Shown here piece by piece: positions 21,801 through 34,886 of a stretch of 64,000 bases of DNA. The notes beneath the pieces are model-generated. The model did no database searches. It was not told where the DNA came from and saw nothing but the letters and a program-made list of their open reading frames with translations. Each line of letters opens with the position of its first letter. Positions within the stretch are counted from its first letter, which is position 1. The translations under genes and the position numbers were made by a program. This DNA comes from Boswellia sacra (lineage: Eukaryota; Streptophyta; Magnoliopsida; Sapindales; Burseraceae). The DNA is taken from positions 29,895-93,894 of the forward strand of contig SNVD02014787.1 in assembly GCA_013180625.2 (NCBI GenBank), written 5' to 3'.

Positions 21801-22582
21801 TGTTGACAAAATAATGTTGGGCCTGTTTCAAGTGGTCTATGAATTTTACCACCACTGCCATTGGACGAGGTTGCCCAGTCCAGGCCGGGCCTACTCGGTT
21901 CCCGGGTGTATAACTTATAATTTTCAAACATTTTTTTTTTTTTGGTTCATTAGTAAGACTTGAATCCAATTCTGTGGAATCCCATTTTAACCAAATAACC
22001 ATATCCAACCAGTCTCTTTAGTCGTCTTTAATTTAACTTATTATCCTATTTTTATTATAACATCAATAGAACTTCTTTATTAAAGAAAATGAGAACCAAA
22101 GAAAATGCAATTTTGGAAAATAATTATAAATATACCTTTTATAAATAAGTTCAACACAATAATAATAATTATTATTTAGAGACAGAATAAAGATGCTAAT
22201 GTGACACAATATATTAACAAGAGGCAAGGCAAGTCAATCTTTTTCTTTTTATGATTTGAAGACAAGTTTCTTTTATTTTTCAATATTTCTCTTCTCTTCT
22301 CTAATTTGAATTGGCCACCGAAATTATAGAATGAGTTGCAATTATATAATCTTAATAAATGTTTAATTGATAGACATTAAAATTAAAAGGCAAATAACAA
22401 ATAGTGCATTAAAAACATATAATAGTCAGCCTTTTATTAAAAATATATATATTGTTGGATATATTTTAGACTGGCATACAATAAATAAACAAAAGCTAGA
22501 ATTTATTTAACATGTGTACCTAATATCTTTTACTTTCATGTACTTTAGGTGGTGGGAAAACATAAAAATTATAAAAAGCTAT
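21801..22582. other. Unannotated interval
   Basis: Nothing convincing. The stretch 21815-21910, with 'ccaggccgggcc', resembles an end of a plant hAT MITE but has no partner. Confidence 0.4.
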
Positions 22583-22603
22583 TTAACTACAACATTCAAA
22601 ACC

Positions 22604-23095
22604 TTTTGCGGCGGGCCAAAACCGCCGTAAAAACATTTTTACGGCGGTTCTACGGCGGTTCAAGCCCGCTGTAGAAACAACCGCAGTAAAAGATTTTACG
22701 GCGGTTTTGGCCCGTCGCAAAAGTTTTTTTACGGCGATTTTCGTGTGCGACGTAAAAATGCACGACGAAGTGCCATGTGTGTGTAAGAGGACCTTTTACG
22801 GCGGTTTTATAACCGCCGTAAATTTGCGTCGAACTTGAAACCGCCGTAAATAAATAGTAACCGCCGTAAAAAGTAGCAAGTAAAACGACGCCGTTTTGAT
22901 CGTTTTTTGCGTCGAACATTAAACCGCCGTAAAATCTTCACGTAAAACGACGTCGTTTTGATTGGGTGTATTTACGGCGGTTCTTGAACCGCCGTAAATG
23001 TGCAATAAACCGCCGTAAAATACTTTTGTAAAACGATGTAGTTTTAAACATTTGGTTTTTACGGCGGACGTCTAAACCGCCGTAAAAGGTCATTT
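22604..23095. repeat. CACTA left subterminal repeat array
   Basis: At least eight 'ccgccgta' and six 'tacggcgg' copies lie in about 490 bp, several as close inverted pairs (for example near 22621/22641 and 22796/22811). Two palindromes of the form 'aaaacgacgycgttttg' (near 22882 and 22944) are interspersed. In En/Spm the equivalent repeats bind TNPA. Confidence 0.88.
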
Positions 23096-23493
23096 TTGAA
23101 AAAAAAAAACCGATTCTGTTTTTATGTTATTTCCTGTTTCCAGATTCAACAACCTGTCTCAAAACAAATATATATTGTGATAAGTATCTTTCATCATTCC
23201 ATCAATATAACAATCTCAAATCAAATATCAATTTTTGTCACATAAAATGATTAATCACAATTTAAGAAATCCAAACATAACTCAATCATCATCCATACAG
23301 TCCATCATTATATAATAAAATATAATGTCAAACAACTCAATTATATACATCAACAACCTCGACATAACTCAACATCTGAGAAGTAAGCTGTAAAACTTGA
23401 CAAACAACCTGCAAGAATAATTTGTAACCAAGATTATAATCATTAAGTAACATTATGAATCTTAATACAAATTGTATATTTTTATTTATATAC

Positions 23494-25249
23494 CTATTCG
23501 TTCCCGTGGTTTGAATCAAGATCGTTTGTTCCATGACTATCATACTGAAAACGAGTATGATGTCCACTTGAAGCATCTGGGACCTATTTATAAAAAAAAG
23601 ATATGAAACATAAGTTAAAAATATGAGTCAACTAAAACTACATTTTCAACTTGAAAGATAAGTAAATACCGGTCTTGTAGCTCGCTGCTCTGCAAATTCT
23701 GGAAACCTCTCCTGCAGGAAGGAAACGACTTCATCATACATCATTTTCATATTGTTGTGATCTTGCTTCAAGTTGTTGTGTGCTTCATTCAAGTTTCTGT
23801 GTGCTTCCTTCAAGCTGTTGTGTTCTTGCTGCAAACTACCCAACTCTTCCCTCAAGTGAATATCAGATGAGCTGGTGTCTTGAACATCAGTCGGAGATGG
23901 ACCAAAGCCATATGTCCGAGCATAACCACGATGATCAGGTCCCATTACATTGCCAAATACTTCTTCTCTCAGTTGTTGAGTTTGTTGGTCTTGTGAAAAC
24001 TGAGACAAACCTTCATTGAATTGGCTCTGTACCATAATGAAAAGAAATAACAACTTAATAATGACAATGTATTAAGCAAAAATTAATTTTTAAATAGTGG
24101 ATGAATAATTAAGTTCAAAAGATCAAAGAACTTACAATTATTTCTGCACTTTCATCATCACCTACTTCCCCATTACTTTTTGTTCTTGTCTTCACGAAGA
24201 CACTAATGCGATCAGTTTGCTCTCCATTTCTTATCATCTAAACAAAAAAATATCAGAACTACAATAATACAACTACTAAAAGAGAGTAGAAGCAGATAAC
24301 GAACAATTAAAAAGCGTGTAAACAAACAAGTGTAACTTACCTCTTCTCGTTTTTGGGCAAATGACGTGCGACTTGTTCGATGAAGTGCAACTTGTTGTGC
24401 TCGATTTACCTTATTCTTCTCTGCAGCTTCCTGTAATATAAACAATATTAACATATATATAATATGACTTGCAATATGAACAAAACAAAAAAACAAATCT
24501 ACACTTTTTTAGTTATGTTAGGCATATACTTTGGCTTGTTCTGTTCCCCAATAAGCTACAAGAATCGGCCACTGATCTGGCTGAACTCTAGGAGGAGTGA
24601 ATTGCAACCTGTCCTCATCCGTATCATATTTCTTGTAGTACTCCCTCTTTACATGAGCTTTCCAATCTCGCCAAAGGTTCCCAATATGTTGTAAACAATG
24701 AGGTCTATACTCATCAGGAACATCTGTATTATCCTGCAAGAACAAATTGCAATAGATTAATGGAGATACAAATACATATACATGTAAAGTATGAATTTAT
24801 TAAAAATGAATTACCTTCACTTCTTTCCAGATGGCATCCAAAAGATGTGGTGGCATATTTTGCCACCGAGGACAAGTCAATGGAGCCATGTTGCCATTTT
24901 TTGCTATGATTCCAAGTTGGGTGGTCAATTTATCTTTGTTTGTGTTTATTGGTTGCCATTGAGAGTTAAATTGAATGTGCAACCTCTGGCCTGTACCCCA
25001 CTCACGAACAGTACGTGCTACTCCACGTCTTTTGACAACACCCGATTTACCACCCGTATCTATAAAAAGATATAATAACAAATGTTTAATCAACTTTAAA
25101 TTGAAAAGAATTTAACGTAAAACTAAACTCGTTGATGTACCTCCATCATTCGATTGACTGTGGGAAGACGTTGTCGACTGTCATCGAGATTCTGCTTCCC
25201 GTTGTATTATACTCTCCATAGAGGTGTCCCTCGGTCTTTTCGGCGGCAT
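23494..25249 (-). pseudogene. TNPA-like Transposase_24 gene of the CACTA element
   Basis: Seven exons can be laid out with GT-AG junctions and matching phases: 25249-25141, 25059-24815, 24733-24530, 24430-24341, 24237-24136, 24026-23670 and 23583-23494. Together they give 399 codons. ATG 25249 starts MPPKRPRD. Codon 23 is TGA, the only interruption. Exon 2 carries the plant Ptta/En/Spm domain (RTVREWGTG..QLGIIAKNG..APLTCPRW), continued in exon 3 (FTPPRVQPDQW). Exon 6 has a run of near-heptad LKEAHRNLNEAHNNL, a probable coiled coil, after the RGYARTYGFGPSP motif. TNPA-type proteins bind the subterminal repeats and bring the ends together for the transposase. The nonsense codon may be recent, as the rest is clean. 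Confidence 0.85.
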
Positions 25250-27239
25250 GGTGACCTTTTTGGAAAACATTCACATTCATAAAATTCTAAGATGGTTTGG
25301 TTCTTCTTTGTGTAGCGGGCTGGTTCTCTATTCTTTTCTTTTTTTGGACATTAATAGGCTGGTTTGCTCTAATTTCTTTTCTTAATGTGGGCTGGTTTGA
25401 TACTTCTTTGTATATTGGGTTGGTTTTTTTTTTTTCTTGTTTCCTTTGCTTGGTCTGGGCTACTTTAGTTAACATAGGTGTAGTGGCTTGCTTGGGTTTT
25501 TTTTCTCTAATTCTGTTTTCAGTCAAGTGAGCTGGACCGGTTTTGTTCATGGGAATGTGAGCTGCTGTGGCTAATTTAGTCATGGGTAAGTGGGCTGATT
25601 TTGGATCAAAACACAAACACAAACAATAAAATGGTACATGTTCCACCAACCTAAAAAATTATTAACGACTAAAGAATAATAAGCAAAGCAACTTCTCCAA
25701 TTAATAACAAGTACAGTATAAATGCAGTGAACCTTGAAATGCATACCAGATGCGTGAAGCAGTGTATCCAATGCCAATGAGTCCCAAAGATCCTAAAATA
25801 AAAGAAAATGGAAACAAGTCAGCAGATAGACTATGGAAGTACCTTTGCTTGTTCAGAGAATGAAAGATGCTATTTGTTGTGTGGCGTTAGGGTTAGTGCA
25901 GAAATGAGCACTTAGTACAGGAAAAGAGGTAAGTTTAATACCACACTTAAAGATTGAGGATCATATTATTGTTGTCCATCCAAAGACCACTTTATCATTA
26001 ATTATTATAACGTTTTCATTGTAAAGAAAATAAGTTTGTTTTTCTCAAATAATATTGAAAACAAAGCAAACAGAATTTTCTATTTACAGGAAAAAATAAA
26101 ACCTTTAATTTACCATGAGTTGCTACAATCTCCAGTTTAAATTATGGATGTGAGTGCATGTAATTTTGTACTTTTTTCACCTAGAATCTAACATATGCAG
26201 GCCATAAAGGATTGTAACAAGCATGAAAACATTTATGAGCAAGTATATCAAGCCGTAAACTAATAAGGTAACACAATAGTGCAGTTTAGTCAAAATTTTT
26301 ATGTAAGCTCTGGTATCAGTGTGTAGTCCTGTCTAGTATCAACAATTAAAAATAACAATAAGAACAAAAATTACATCAAAAATTCACATGTTGTTGGAAA
26401 TTATCTATATTTGAACTCTTGTATCAAATTATCCAACATAAAAATAGTTCAAATGGAAATTGTTCATTCATTTCCAATTTCAATAAAAATGGAGAAAAAA
26501 CACACACATACAAAAGTTGAACAGAATCTAAATGGTACTAGTTTAAACTGTTCATTCATTTCCAATTTCATTCAAAACAAAAACAAATTCCAAACAAAAA
26601 CGTTTGAGAAAAGAAATGAATACATCACTACAAACATCTCGTTACTATTATCTGACTTCCTCCAATTCATCACTACAAACCACTCCACACCCAATTGCAC
26701 AACCAATCCACACCCAATCGGACATTAACATAGCCGTATGCGGCTGCAAATCATCACTACAACCAATCCACACCCACAGTCCAAAGAATCAATCTCCAAT
26801 CGGCAAAAATACCACAAAAATCACCCAACAACTTACAGCACAACGCACCAGAAATCGCTCAGCAAATCAAAAATTCCAATACCAAACAGCACATTACCTA
26901 TCACCGGCGCTCTGTCACGTGAAGGGGGATCTGCCACACAGAAGTGACGATGGATGGTGAATTTGGTGATAGAGAGAGAGACGGATGGAGACCGAGATGG
27001 AAAACCGGCTCTATCACACAGAACCGACGACGGCTTCGTTCCCAGCTGCAGGAGAAATGGAGGCAGCAGCGGCAGGGTGGGGGGCCGATTTTGGTCTACA
27101 CAAACTCGCACAGGGAGACCGAGACGCGGGGGAGGAGATCGAGAGGAAATCACGGCGAAATCACTTACAGGCGGGGCAAATGCGCGGAGGAAGACAGCGG
27201 CAGAGAAAATCGCAACGGGAGACCCAGGCGCGATGCAGA
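25250..27239. other. CACTA interior upstream of the TNPA-like gene
   Basis: AT-rich, non-coding sequence turning GC-rich and purine-rich after about 26940. In other CACTA elements this side often holds the TNPD transposase; here none is seen. Overlapping frames at 26944-27414 are composition effects of the G-rich stretch. Confidence 0.6.
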
Positions 27240-27553
27240 CCGAGAGGAAATCGCAAGTTCTACGGCGGTTACAAGCGGGGGAAATCGCCGGAACAGCAGC
27301 GGCAGGGGGAGGGCGTCGATTTCGCTGAAGAGAGACACGCGAATGGGGGGGGGGGATTTCGCCGCAGAGAACTATAGGGAGGGAGGAAATCGAACGAAAA
27401 GGGGGGGGATTTAGGGTTTAATTTGGGAAATTTTAAAATCTTTCTAGGGCGGTTTGTAAAACCGCCGTAGAACCATGTTTCCAAAACACGTCTGCGGCGG
27501 TTTTTAAAAACCGCCGCAGAAGGGCGCATTATATGCCCCCCTCCCGTGTAGTG
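27240..27553. repeat. CACTA right subterminal repeats
   Basis: Contains 'tctacggcggtt', 'gggcggtttgtaaaaccgccgtag' and 'tgcggcggtttttaaaaaccgccgcag', the latter two close hairpins. The element then ends 'ctcccgtgtagtg'. Confidence 0.85.
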
Positions 27554-27857
27554 TTATATATATATGTTACCGGCGGCATTCAAAACATAAAAGATTATAT
27601 ATATATACACTTAATTGAAAACACGTCCTATAATAATATTCAATGAGCACAAACAAGCTAAAATAAAAGTTATTATTGTTCAAAACAATTAGCATGATTA
27701 ATGAACACAACAAGTTAGGCAATAAGACTCCAAATTATAAGGGAAATAGTTATTAATATTTTAAATATTAATATTGTTATAATATAATAATTATTTTATA
27801 AAATTTGGTACCTGCTACCATACATGCGCCGAAATCATATTATACCACTGGACCAAC

Positions 27858-30812
27858 TGAAACAACCCACTTTTTGGGCCAATTACAAGAAGCCTAAGCC
27901 CATTCTTTTATGTCAATCCAGCCCATATATCATCTCAACCCTTAGCAAAATTATATAAACAAGAAAAAAAAAAAAAAAGAGGACAATTCCATAGAAAATG
28001 GAGAGGAGTGACAGGAGTGAAGAGAGAAAAGAGGGAAGAGGCTTTTGGGGCTGTTGGAGAAGAAAAATCGGATGATTTTCATAATTCCAAGGCAATATTA
28101 AGTTATTTTTGTATATTTCATGCAAGAGAATTGAAATTTAAGGAGATATTTGGATATTTTAGAATTTTTAGAGAGAGAAGGAAGATCAAGATGGAATTGA
28201 AGTCTTATCTAAGGTAACTGATCATTTTTCTTGATGTTTATGGTTTGTCTTAGTGAATTTTAAGGTTTAAGATGTTGAAATGAAATCTAAGGTTCTGTGA
28301 ACAGTGTATATTCCAAAAATTACTGTAGTCTGTTGTCTTTGAATCTGATTCTTTAATTTATATATGTTAAAATAGACATCCTAAGGATTTATTTAAAGTT
28401 GGATTCACTAAAAAATGTTGAGTACCCGATTTTATATGAATTTTCAAATTTTATTGTTCACTATTAGAAATTCAGTTTTTCTGTAGAAAATCAGTATTGG
28501 GAAAGTTATTTGAGGTATCTAGAGGTCTTCAAAAATTATGAAATTTGGGATACGAGTTTGTATTTATGTCTCATTTAAATCTAGAGAGTTTTGTGATTTT
28601 AGGAATTTATTACAAATTAGCATGTATTTTACAAAAGGGAGAGGTCAGTTATGGAAATGAATTTACAGGATTTTTGTATGTGGAAAATGAAGATTTTGAG
28701 GTACCTAATGAATTTAGAATGCTATGAAATTCTATATGGTATTAGATATGTATGTGTAGAAGGTCTGTATAAAATTTTAAACCATTTTGACAAGTCAATT
28801 GCTTATTAAAAATCAGAGAACAAGAACTGCTCTGTTTAAGAAGTTTGAAAAAAGAGTTAATTAGGATTGATTGGATTAAGATATGAAGTTGGATATTTGG
28901 AATTTTAAACATTCAAGTTGATTATGAATTGAATATGATGTGATTAGCGCTTTTATGATGTTAGGACACGGAATGATTAATTCTTTGTTGAAGGATGTGG
29001 CCAGCTAGGTGGAACGTTCACTTTGGAATCAACTGCGAGCTAACCGAGTGTGCAACCAAATTAGTGAGTGGAAAAGTATTTTATTTTATGGGTTATAATG
29101 ATTTCTCTAAATGTTATATTATTGATATTTTAGAAAGTTTTAGAGAGAGTAGAAGATTTATTTTTCTGGATAATTAAGAAATATGTTTTAGTATTTACTT
29201 AGTTATGTTTATTTAACATTTTATAGAATTTTCGAGAATTTTAGCGAATTTAGAAGAGTTCAAGTTAGTTTCTTTTATATTTCTTGAGAGTAGATAGATC
29301 CATTTGTTTTACTTGCTTCAATTATTAATATGTTTCAGGGCTAGTTTTCAAAATGGCTGTAGACATGAATTTTAGTTTCAAAATTAGTTTTGAATAAAGA
29401 TATGACATTTAGAAAGAAAAAATCAGATTTTATATTTAAAGTGCATTCTAGTTTTTCAGAAAGTTATAATTCGTAAATTTAGGGAAAGTGTGAAAGCATT
29501 GATATTTAAAGTTTTCATAGCCATTTGACTCAGGGATTTCTTAAAGCATTTAGAAATGTCCTTTTAAGTGTTTGTCATGGATTAATTCAAATAATACAAA
29601 TATTTTCAGTTTTAGCTTGCATAAAATTTTCAGATTTTGATAAGTTTGCTTGAAAAAAGAAAGTTTAGCATATGAAGCAGTTTTTAAATGAAATCAATTT
29701 TAATAAAAATAAGAAGGTGCAATTATGTTATACTAAGCTAGTACCTAGATACTCGAACAGTTATTCAGATCACTTAGACAGTGATACAGATTGAGGCCTT
29801 TGGGGCCCGTTCAGATGCATATAGAGGCTTTGGGCCGTGTGATCTAGGCGTTTTAGCCCTTTGGAGGCAGCTCTGCGCATACGTATGACTAGTATAACAG
29901 GCCTGTGCGATGTTAGATCTTGCCAAGTACAGATAACTCTACCTGTGCGATATGAGATCTCGCCAGGTAGGATCAGGCAGCTTAAGGGATACCTGTTTAG
30001 TATATCAGTACAAGTTTTAAATATTTATATGAATTAAGAAAAGCAAAGTTCAGAAAAGAAAGATGCTTAGCAAATTTATATAAAATTTCTCCAAAATTTT
30101 TAGAAAGAATTTTACTATGATAGTTTATGTACTCTCAACAGCTTCATTATTTTATTGTTTTATAAAAATAAAAGCATAATTTTTCTCATGAGTTACATAA
30201 GTTTTTTTTAAAAGAAGATTTATACGGAAAGTTATACATTTTGTTTTAAATAACAGCTGAATAAATGTTTTAGCATGATCATCAAGAGCATCTTTATTGT
30301 ATTATTGAAGATGATTATTTTATTATTTTAATTATAGACAACAAGAAGAAGTATTTTAATGAATTTAGTTATTCAATAGTTATTTATTTTAATGTTTTAT
30401 GACATTTTAGATGATATGAAAGTTATGGTTTATAAAGATTATTTTTTTTAAGAGAGCAAAGATTTATTTTATAATAATATCATTTTTTTAGATTTATTTA
30501 CAAATATATCTCTATCCCCACTCACTGAGTTTTATACTCATTCCTTTATTTTATTTTTCTGTCTTTTTTAAAATTTTTTTCCCAGGTGAAAGCAAAATGT
30601 GATTTAGTTAGAAAGTATAGAGGCTCAGTCACGTGATGGTGCAAGGATGTGTTAAGGTTGTAATAGTTATATATTTTTTTTTAAATTTCATTTGTGGTTG
30701 TAATGGGAATTATTTCAAGTTTGTTCCATGAGAAAGATAAGAGTTAAGAAACAATCGGTAGTCCACAATTTTAGGCATATTTTGCCCGTGTAGCTAGGGA
30801 CGGGTCATATCA
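27858..30812 (+). repeat. LARD 5' LTR (2955 bp)
   Basis: Runs from 'tgaaacaacccac' to 'gggacgggtcatatca'. A TATA-like 'attatataaacaag' near 27951-27963 precedes the R region. It has about 970 bp (28019-28992) missing from the 3' LTR. Around 29880-29970 it contains a short internal duplication built on 'ctgtgcgatgttagatc' and 'gccaag'. Confidence 0.92.
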
Positions 30813-30815
30813 ATT

Positions 30816-30827
30816 TGGTATCAGAGC
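30816..30827 (+). other. LARD primer-binding site
   Basis: 'tggtatcagagc' lies three bases after the 5' LTR and is identical to the complement of the initiator tRNA-Met 3' end. Confidence 0.92.
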
Positions 30828-32919
30828 ATGGTTAGGATTATGTAGACTCTTACTATATCAGATAGAAGTATTTGCTTTGGAAAGATGTAGTGGTCTGTGT
30901 AAGCACCATCAAGCTTAGATGTGGCAACCTCATAAGAACATACTTAGAGAAATAAATTGGCTTAGCTCTAGTAGCTCAAAGAGAGATTAGTTAGTTATGA
31001 CGTTAGATACTTATCTTAGAAATTTGTTGCTTATCTAACTATTTTGCGATGTAGCCATTTGTTCGATATTAGTATTTTGAGTTGTTAAGATTTGAACAGG
31101 AATATTCGATACAAGGCTAGATACTTTTGTCAAGCATTGTGGATTAGAGGATTTATGTATAGCTTAATTTTTGAGTTCTGTTAATGCTATGAATTGTGAT
31201 GATTTTCGTATTATGAAAATTGAGATTGTATGAAGAGTTGAGTTATAATAATTGTAATACGAGGAATTACATGGTATATGCTATTTTAGAATGCAAGGTA
31301 TACTGAGGAGGAATTTAGAAACTTATGATTTGCTTGGATAATTTATATGACAATCGAGTTATGTATGATATGTAGTATATGATGACATAAGATGATTCAA
31401 GCTTTTACTTTGAAGCATTGAGTTTTGAGAGTAGTAAGTCGAGATATGAGCATGCATTGAATGATAATGACACAATGCCTAGAGCATATCTTTACATAGT
31501 AATGTGACATGAAAAAAAAAAATTAGTGAAGATGAAGTATTTAGTATCGATTCTATTATTGATGGGATAGTGATCAAGATTTTAGAGGTGGTGAAAGTAC
31601 TTTTTGTGGAGCCTAGAATTTATGCTCTTGGTGTATTGTTATAAGTGAGTCATTGGAGCTTTAGTCAAAACTTATATGACATATATGGACAAGTATCTTA
31701 CAAAAGAAATAAGTGAAGTATAGAAGGATTTTAGTGGCTTAATAAGAAACTATAAGGTTGGCTTCGCTTAGTTATGATAGTGGAACTATATCGATGTCAT
31801 GACCTAACTAAGGGTTTGAATCATGTGAGAGAGTTTTGAAATGAAGGGATTTGTATGGTTATAAGTTATGACGTTTTCATGTTATTTATATGACAAAAAG
31901 GGCTATACGGTAGTAAGTTAGATTTCCAAGTGATAGTTCAATATATGCATGTATTTATGTTTGACAATGTGCGTAGAGAAGTATATGCAATTCTATACAT
32001 TATGGTATGCAAGTGGACTCTTTATCTTGTATAGATTTTGGCATGGTTATTTGATTCAACTTATGGTTATGAATGGGTGTACATTATGTTTTGCAATAAT
32101 AGTTATAAATTTTTATATGTTATTAGTGAGAAGTTGAATTATTATTGTTGGATTTGTGATTAACTAAGCATTTCAAGAGTTTGGGACTAATGATATTATG
32201 TTAGAAGTCTATGGTGATTGAGTTGAGATGGGGATTTTCTGTAAAAGTTGAGTGATGGAAATGCATATTTGGAGTGCTAATTTTTTTTAAATGATTTGCA
32301 AGTTAGTTAATTTTGAAAGGCAAAGGAAACTTTGTCAGATTTTTATCAATAATTTTCATTAATGCACCCAGAGTAGTTTCAAGAAAAGTTTTGAAATAAG
32401 TTATAGTTATTACAAGTGCTTTATCAAGTTTGTGCAGTAGAAGTATAAAGAGTTTGCCTTTAGTAATGACTTATCCTGGTTATTGCTTTCCTTTAGAGCG
32501 TCCGGATCCTAAGGATAGCAATAGCTAGGATACGTCATGCCAATTTGGCAACTCATTAATTAGTTTTAAGAAATAAAAATATGTATGTAAGAAGTTAAGA
32601 AAGAAGTTGTTACACTTATAAGTCAAAAGAATTGGGAATTGGTTTTCCTAACCTAGAGACAGATGTTGATTCACGTGGAAGGTGAAATATTCTTGCAGCA
32701 ATCAGACACTAATTCTTCTCTTGCGAGAAATCAAGGTTGTAGCTTATTGAAATGATTCTTGGTAGTGATTGTAGAAATAGAACAGTCATGTTACATGATT
32801 CTCAAAGCGTATGATTATAAAGGTATTGTTATATAGTACTACATGAATATGTTCTAGCACTTGGACACTTTAGACCTTTTGCAAATTTCGAGAACGAATT
32901 TTTTTTTAGAAGGTAGTAT
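30828..32919 (+). other. LARD internal region, non-coding
   Basis: No gag, protease, polymerase or integrase motif is readable in any frame; the longest frames are about 60 codons. A purine stretch 'agaaggtag' (32908-32916) lies just before the 3' LTR and is the likely polypurine tract. Confidence 0.8.
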
Positions 32920-34881
32920 TGAAACAACCCACTCTTTGGGCCAATTACAAGAAGCCCAAGCCCATTCTTTTATGTCAATCCAGCCCACATATCAGCCCAG
33001 CCCTTAGCAAAATTATATAAACAAGAAAAAAAAAGGATAATTCTAGAGAAAATGGAGAGGAGTGACGGGAGTAAAAGATGTGGCCAGCTAGGTGGAAAAT
33101 TGACTTTGGAATCAACTGCGAGCTAACTGAGTTATGCAACCGAATTAGTGAGTGGAAAAGTATTTTATTTTATGGGTTATAATGATTTCTCTAAATGTTA
33201 TATTATAAATATTTTAGAAAGTTTTAGAGAGAGTAAACGATTTATTTTTCTAGATAATTAAGAAATATGTTTTGGTATTTACTTAGTTATGTTTATTTAA
33301 CATTTTATAGAATTTTTGAGAATTTTAGCGAATTTAGAAGAATTCAAGTTAGTTTCTTTTATATTTCTTGGAGGTAGATAGATCCATTTGTTATACTTAC
33401 TTCAATTATTAATATGTTTTAGGGCTAGTTTTCAAAATGGCTGTGGACATGAATTTTAATTTCAAAATTAGTTTTGAACAAAGATTTGACATTTAGAAAG
33501 AAAAAATCAGATTTTATATTTAAAGTGCATTCTAGTTTTTCAGAAAGTTATAATTCGTAAATTTAGAGAAAGTGTGAAAGCATTGATATTTAAAGTTTTC
33601 ATAGCCATTTGACTCAAGGATTTCTTAAAGTATTTAGAAATATCCTTTTAAATGTTTGTCATGGATTAATTCAAATAATACAAATATTTTCAGTTTTAGC
33701 TTGCATAAAATTTTCAGATTTTGATAAATTTGCTTGAAAAGAGAAAGTTTAGAATATGAAGCAGTTTTTAAATGAAATTAGTTTTAATAAAAATAAGAAG
33801 GTGCAATTATGTTATACTAAGCTAGTACCCAAATACTCGAACAGTTATTCATATCACTTAGACAGTGATACAAATGGAGGCATTTGGAGCCCGTTCAGAC
33901 ACAAATAGAGGCTTTGGGCCGTGTGATCTAGGCATTTTAGCCCTTTGGGGGCAGCTCTGCGCATGCGTATGACTAGTATAGCAGGCCTGTGCAATGTTAG
34001 ATCTCGCCAAGTACAGATAACTCCGCCTGTGCGATGTTAAATCTCGCCAAGTAGGATCATGTAGCTTAAGGGGTACCTGTTTAGTATATCAGTACAAGTT
34101 TTAAATATTTATATGAATTAAGAAAAGAAAAGTTCATAAAAGAAAGATGCTTAGCAAATTTGTATAAAATTTCTCCAAAATTTTTAGAAAGAATTTTACT
34201 ATGATAGTTTATGTACTCTCAACAGCTTTATTTTTTTATTGTTTTATAAAAACAAAAGCATAATTTTTCTCATGAGTTACATAAGTTTTTTTTTTAAAGA
34301 AGATTTATACGGAAAGTTATACATTTTGTTTTCAATAACAACTGGATAAATGTTTTAACATGATCATCAAGAACATCTTTATTATATTATTGAAGATGAT
34401 TATTTTATTATTTTAAGTATAGACAACAAGAAGAAGTATTTTAATGAATTTAGTCATTCAATAGTTATTTATTTTAATGTTTTATGACATTTTAGATGAT
34501 ATAAAAGTTATGGTTTATAAATATTATTTTTTTTAAGAGAGCAAAGATTTATTTTATAATAATATCATTTTTTTTAGATTTATTTACATATATATCCCTA
34601 TCCCTACTCACTCCTTTGTTTTATTTTTCTTTCTTTTTAAAATTTTTTTCCCAGGTGAAAGCAAAATGTGATTTAATTAGAAAGTATAGAGGCTCAGCCA
34701 CGTGATGGTGCAAGGATGTGTTAAGGTTGTAATAGTTTTTTTTTTTTTGAAAAATTTCATTTGTGGTTGTAATGGGAATTATTTCAAGTTTGTTCCATGA
34801 GAAAGACAAGAATTAAGAAACAATCGATAGTCCGCAGTTTTAAACATAATTTACTTGTATAGCTAGGGGCAGGTCGTGTCA
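32920..34881 (+). repeat. LARD 3' LTR (1962 bp, internally deleted)
   Basis: It matches the 5' LTR closely on both sides of one large gap: sequence equivalent to about 28019-28992 is absent between 'gacgggagta' and 'gatgtggccagctagg' (near 33070-33078). It ends 'gcaggtcgtgtca'. Confidence 0.92.
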
Positions 34882-34886
34882 CCAAC

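Larger units (their letters stand above)
22586..27553 (-). mobile_element. CACTA (En/Spm) transposon, TNPA-like gene only
   Basis: The right end is '..cgtgtagtg' (reverse complement cactacacg). The left end reads 'actacaaca', a CACTA end that has lost its first C. Both sides carry the 3-bp repeat TTA (22583-22585 and 27554-27556), the duplication size of CACTA elements. Both subterminal regions are packed with 'accgccgtaaaa' words in both orientations. Inside is a seven-exon Transposase_24 gene on the minus strand, so the element's 5' side is the right end. No TNPD/Tnp2 transposase is seen, so it would depend on a helper. Confidence 0.88.
27858..34881 (+). mobile_element. Non-coding LTR retrotransposon (LARD), 7.0 kb
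   Basis: Two long LTRs flank a 2.1-kb internal region without coding capacity, and a perfect 5-bp direct repeat CCAAC borders it (27853-27857 and 34882-34886). The primer site is a full match to initiator tRNA-Met. The build (long LTRs, non-coding interior) is that of a large retrotransposon derivative, probably gypsy-related, mobilised by enzymes from another element. Confidence 0.93.

Noticed and set aside
22604..23095. Short regular repeats that could suggest a CRISPR-like array
   Set aside because: Repeats are in both orientations with irregular spacers inside a plant transposon end; this is the TNPA-site pattern of CACTA elements.
26944..27414. Overlapping long plus-strand frames of 124-156 codons
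   Set aside because: They lie in the G-rich subterminal region of the CACTA element, run in three frames at once and show no family. They are composition artefacts.
28008..28217. 69-codon frame at the start of the LARD LTR
   Set aside because: It is part of the 970-bp stretch missing from the other LTR and has no recognisable domain; LTRs are non-coding in this class.
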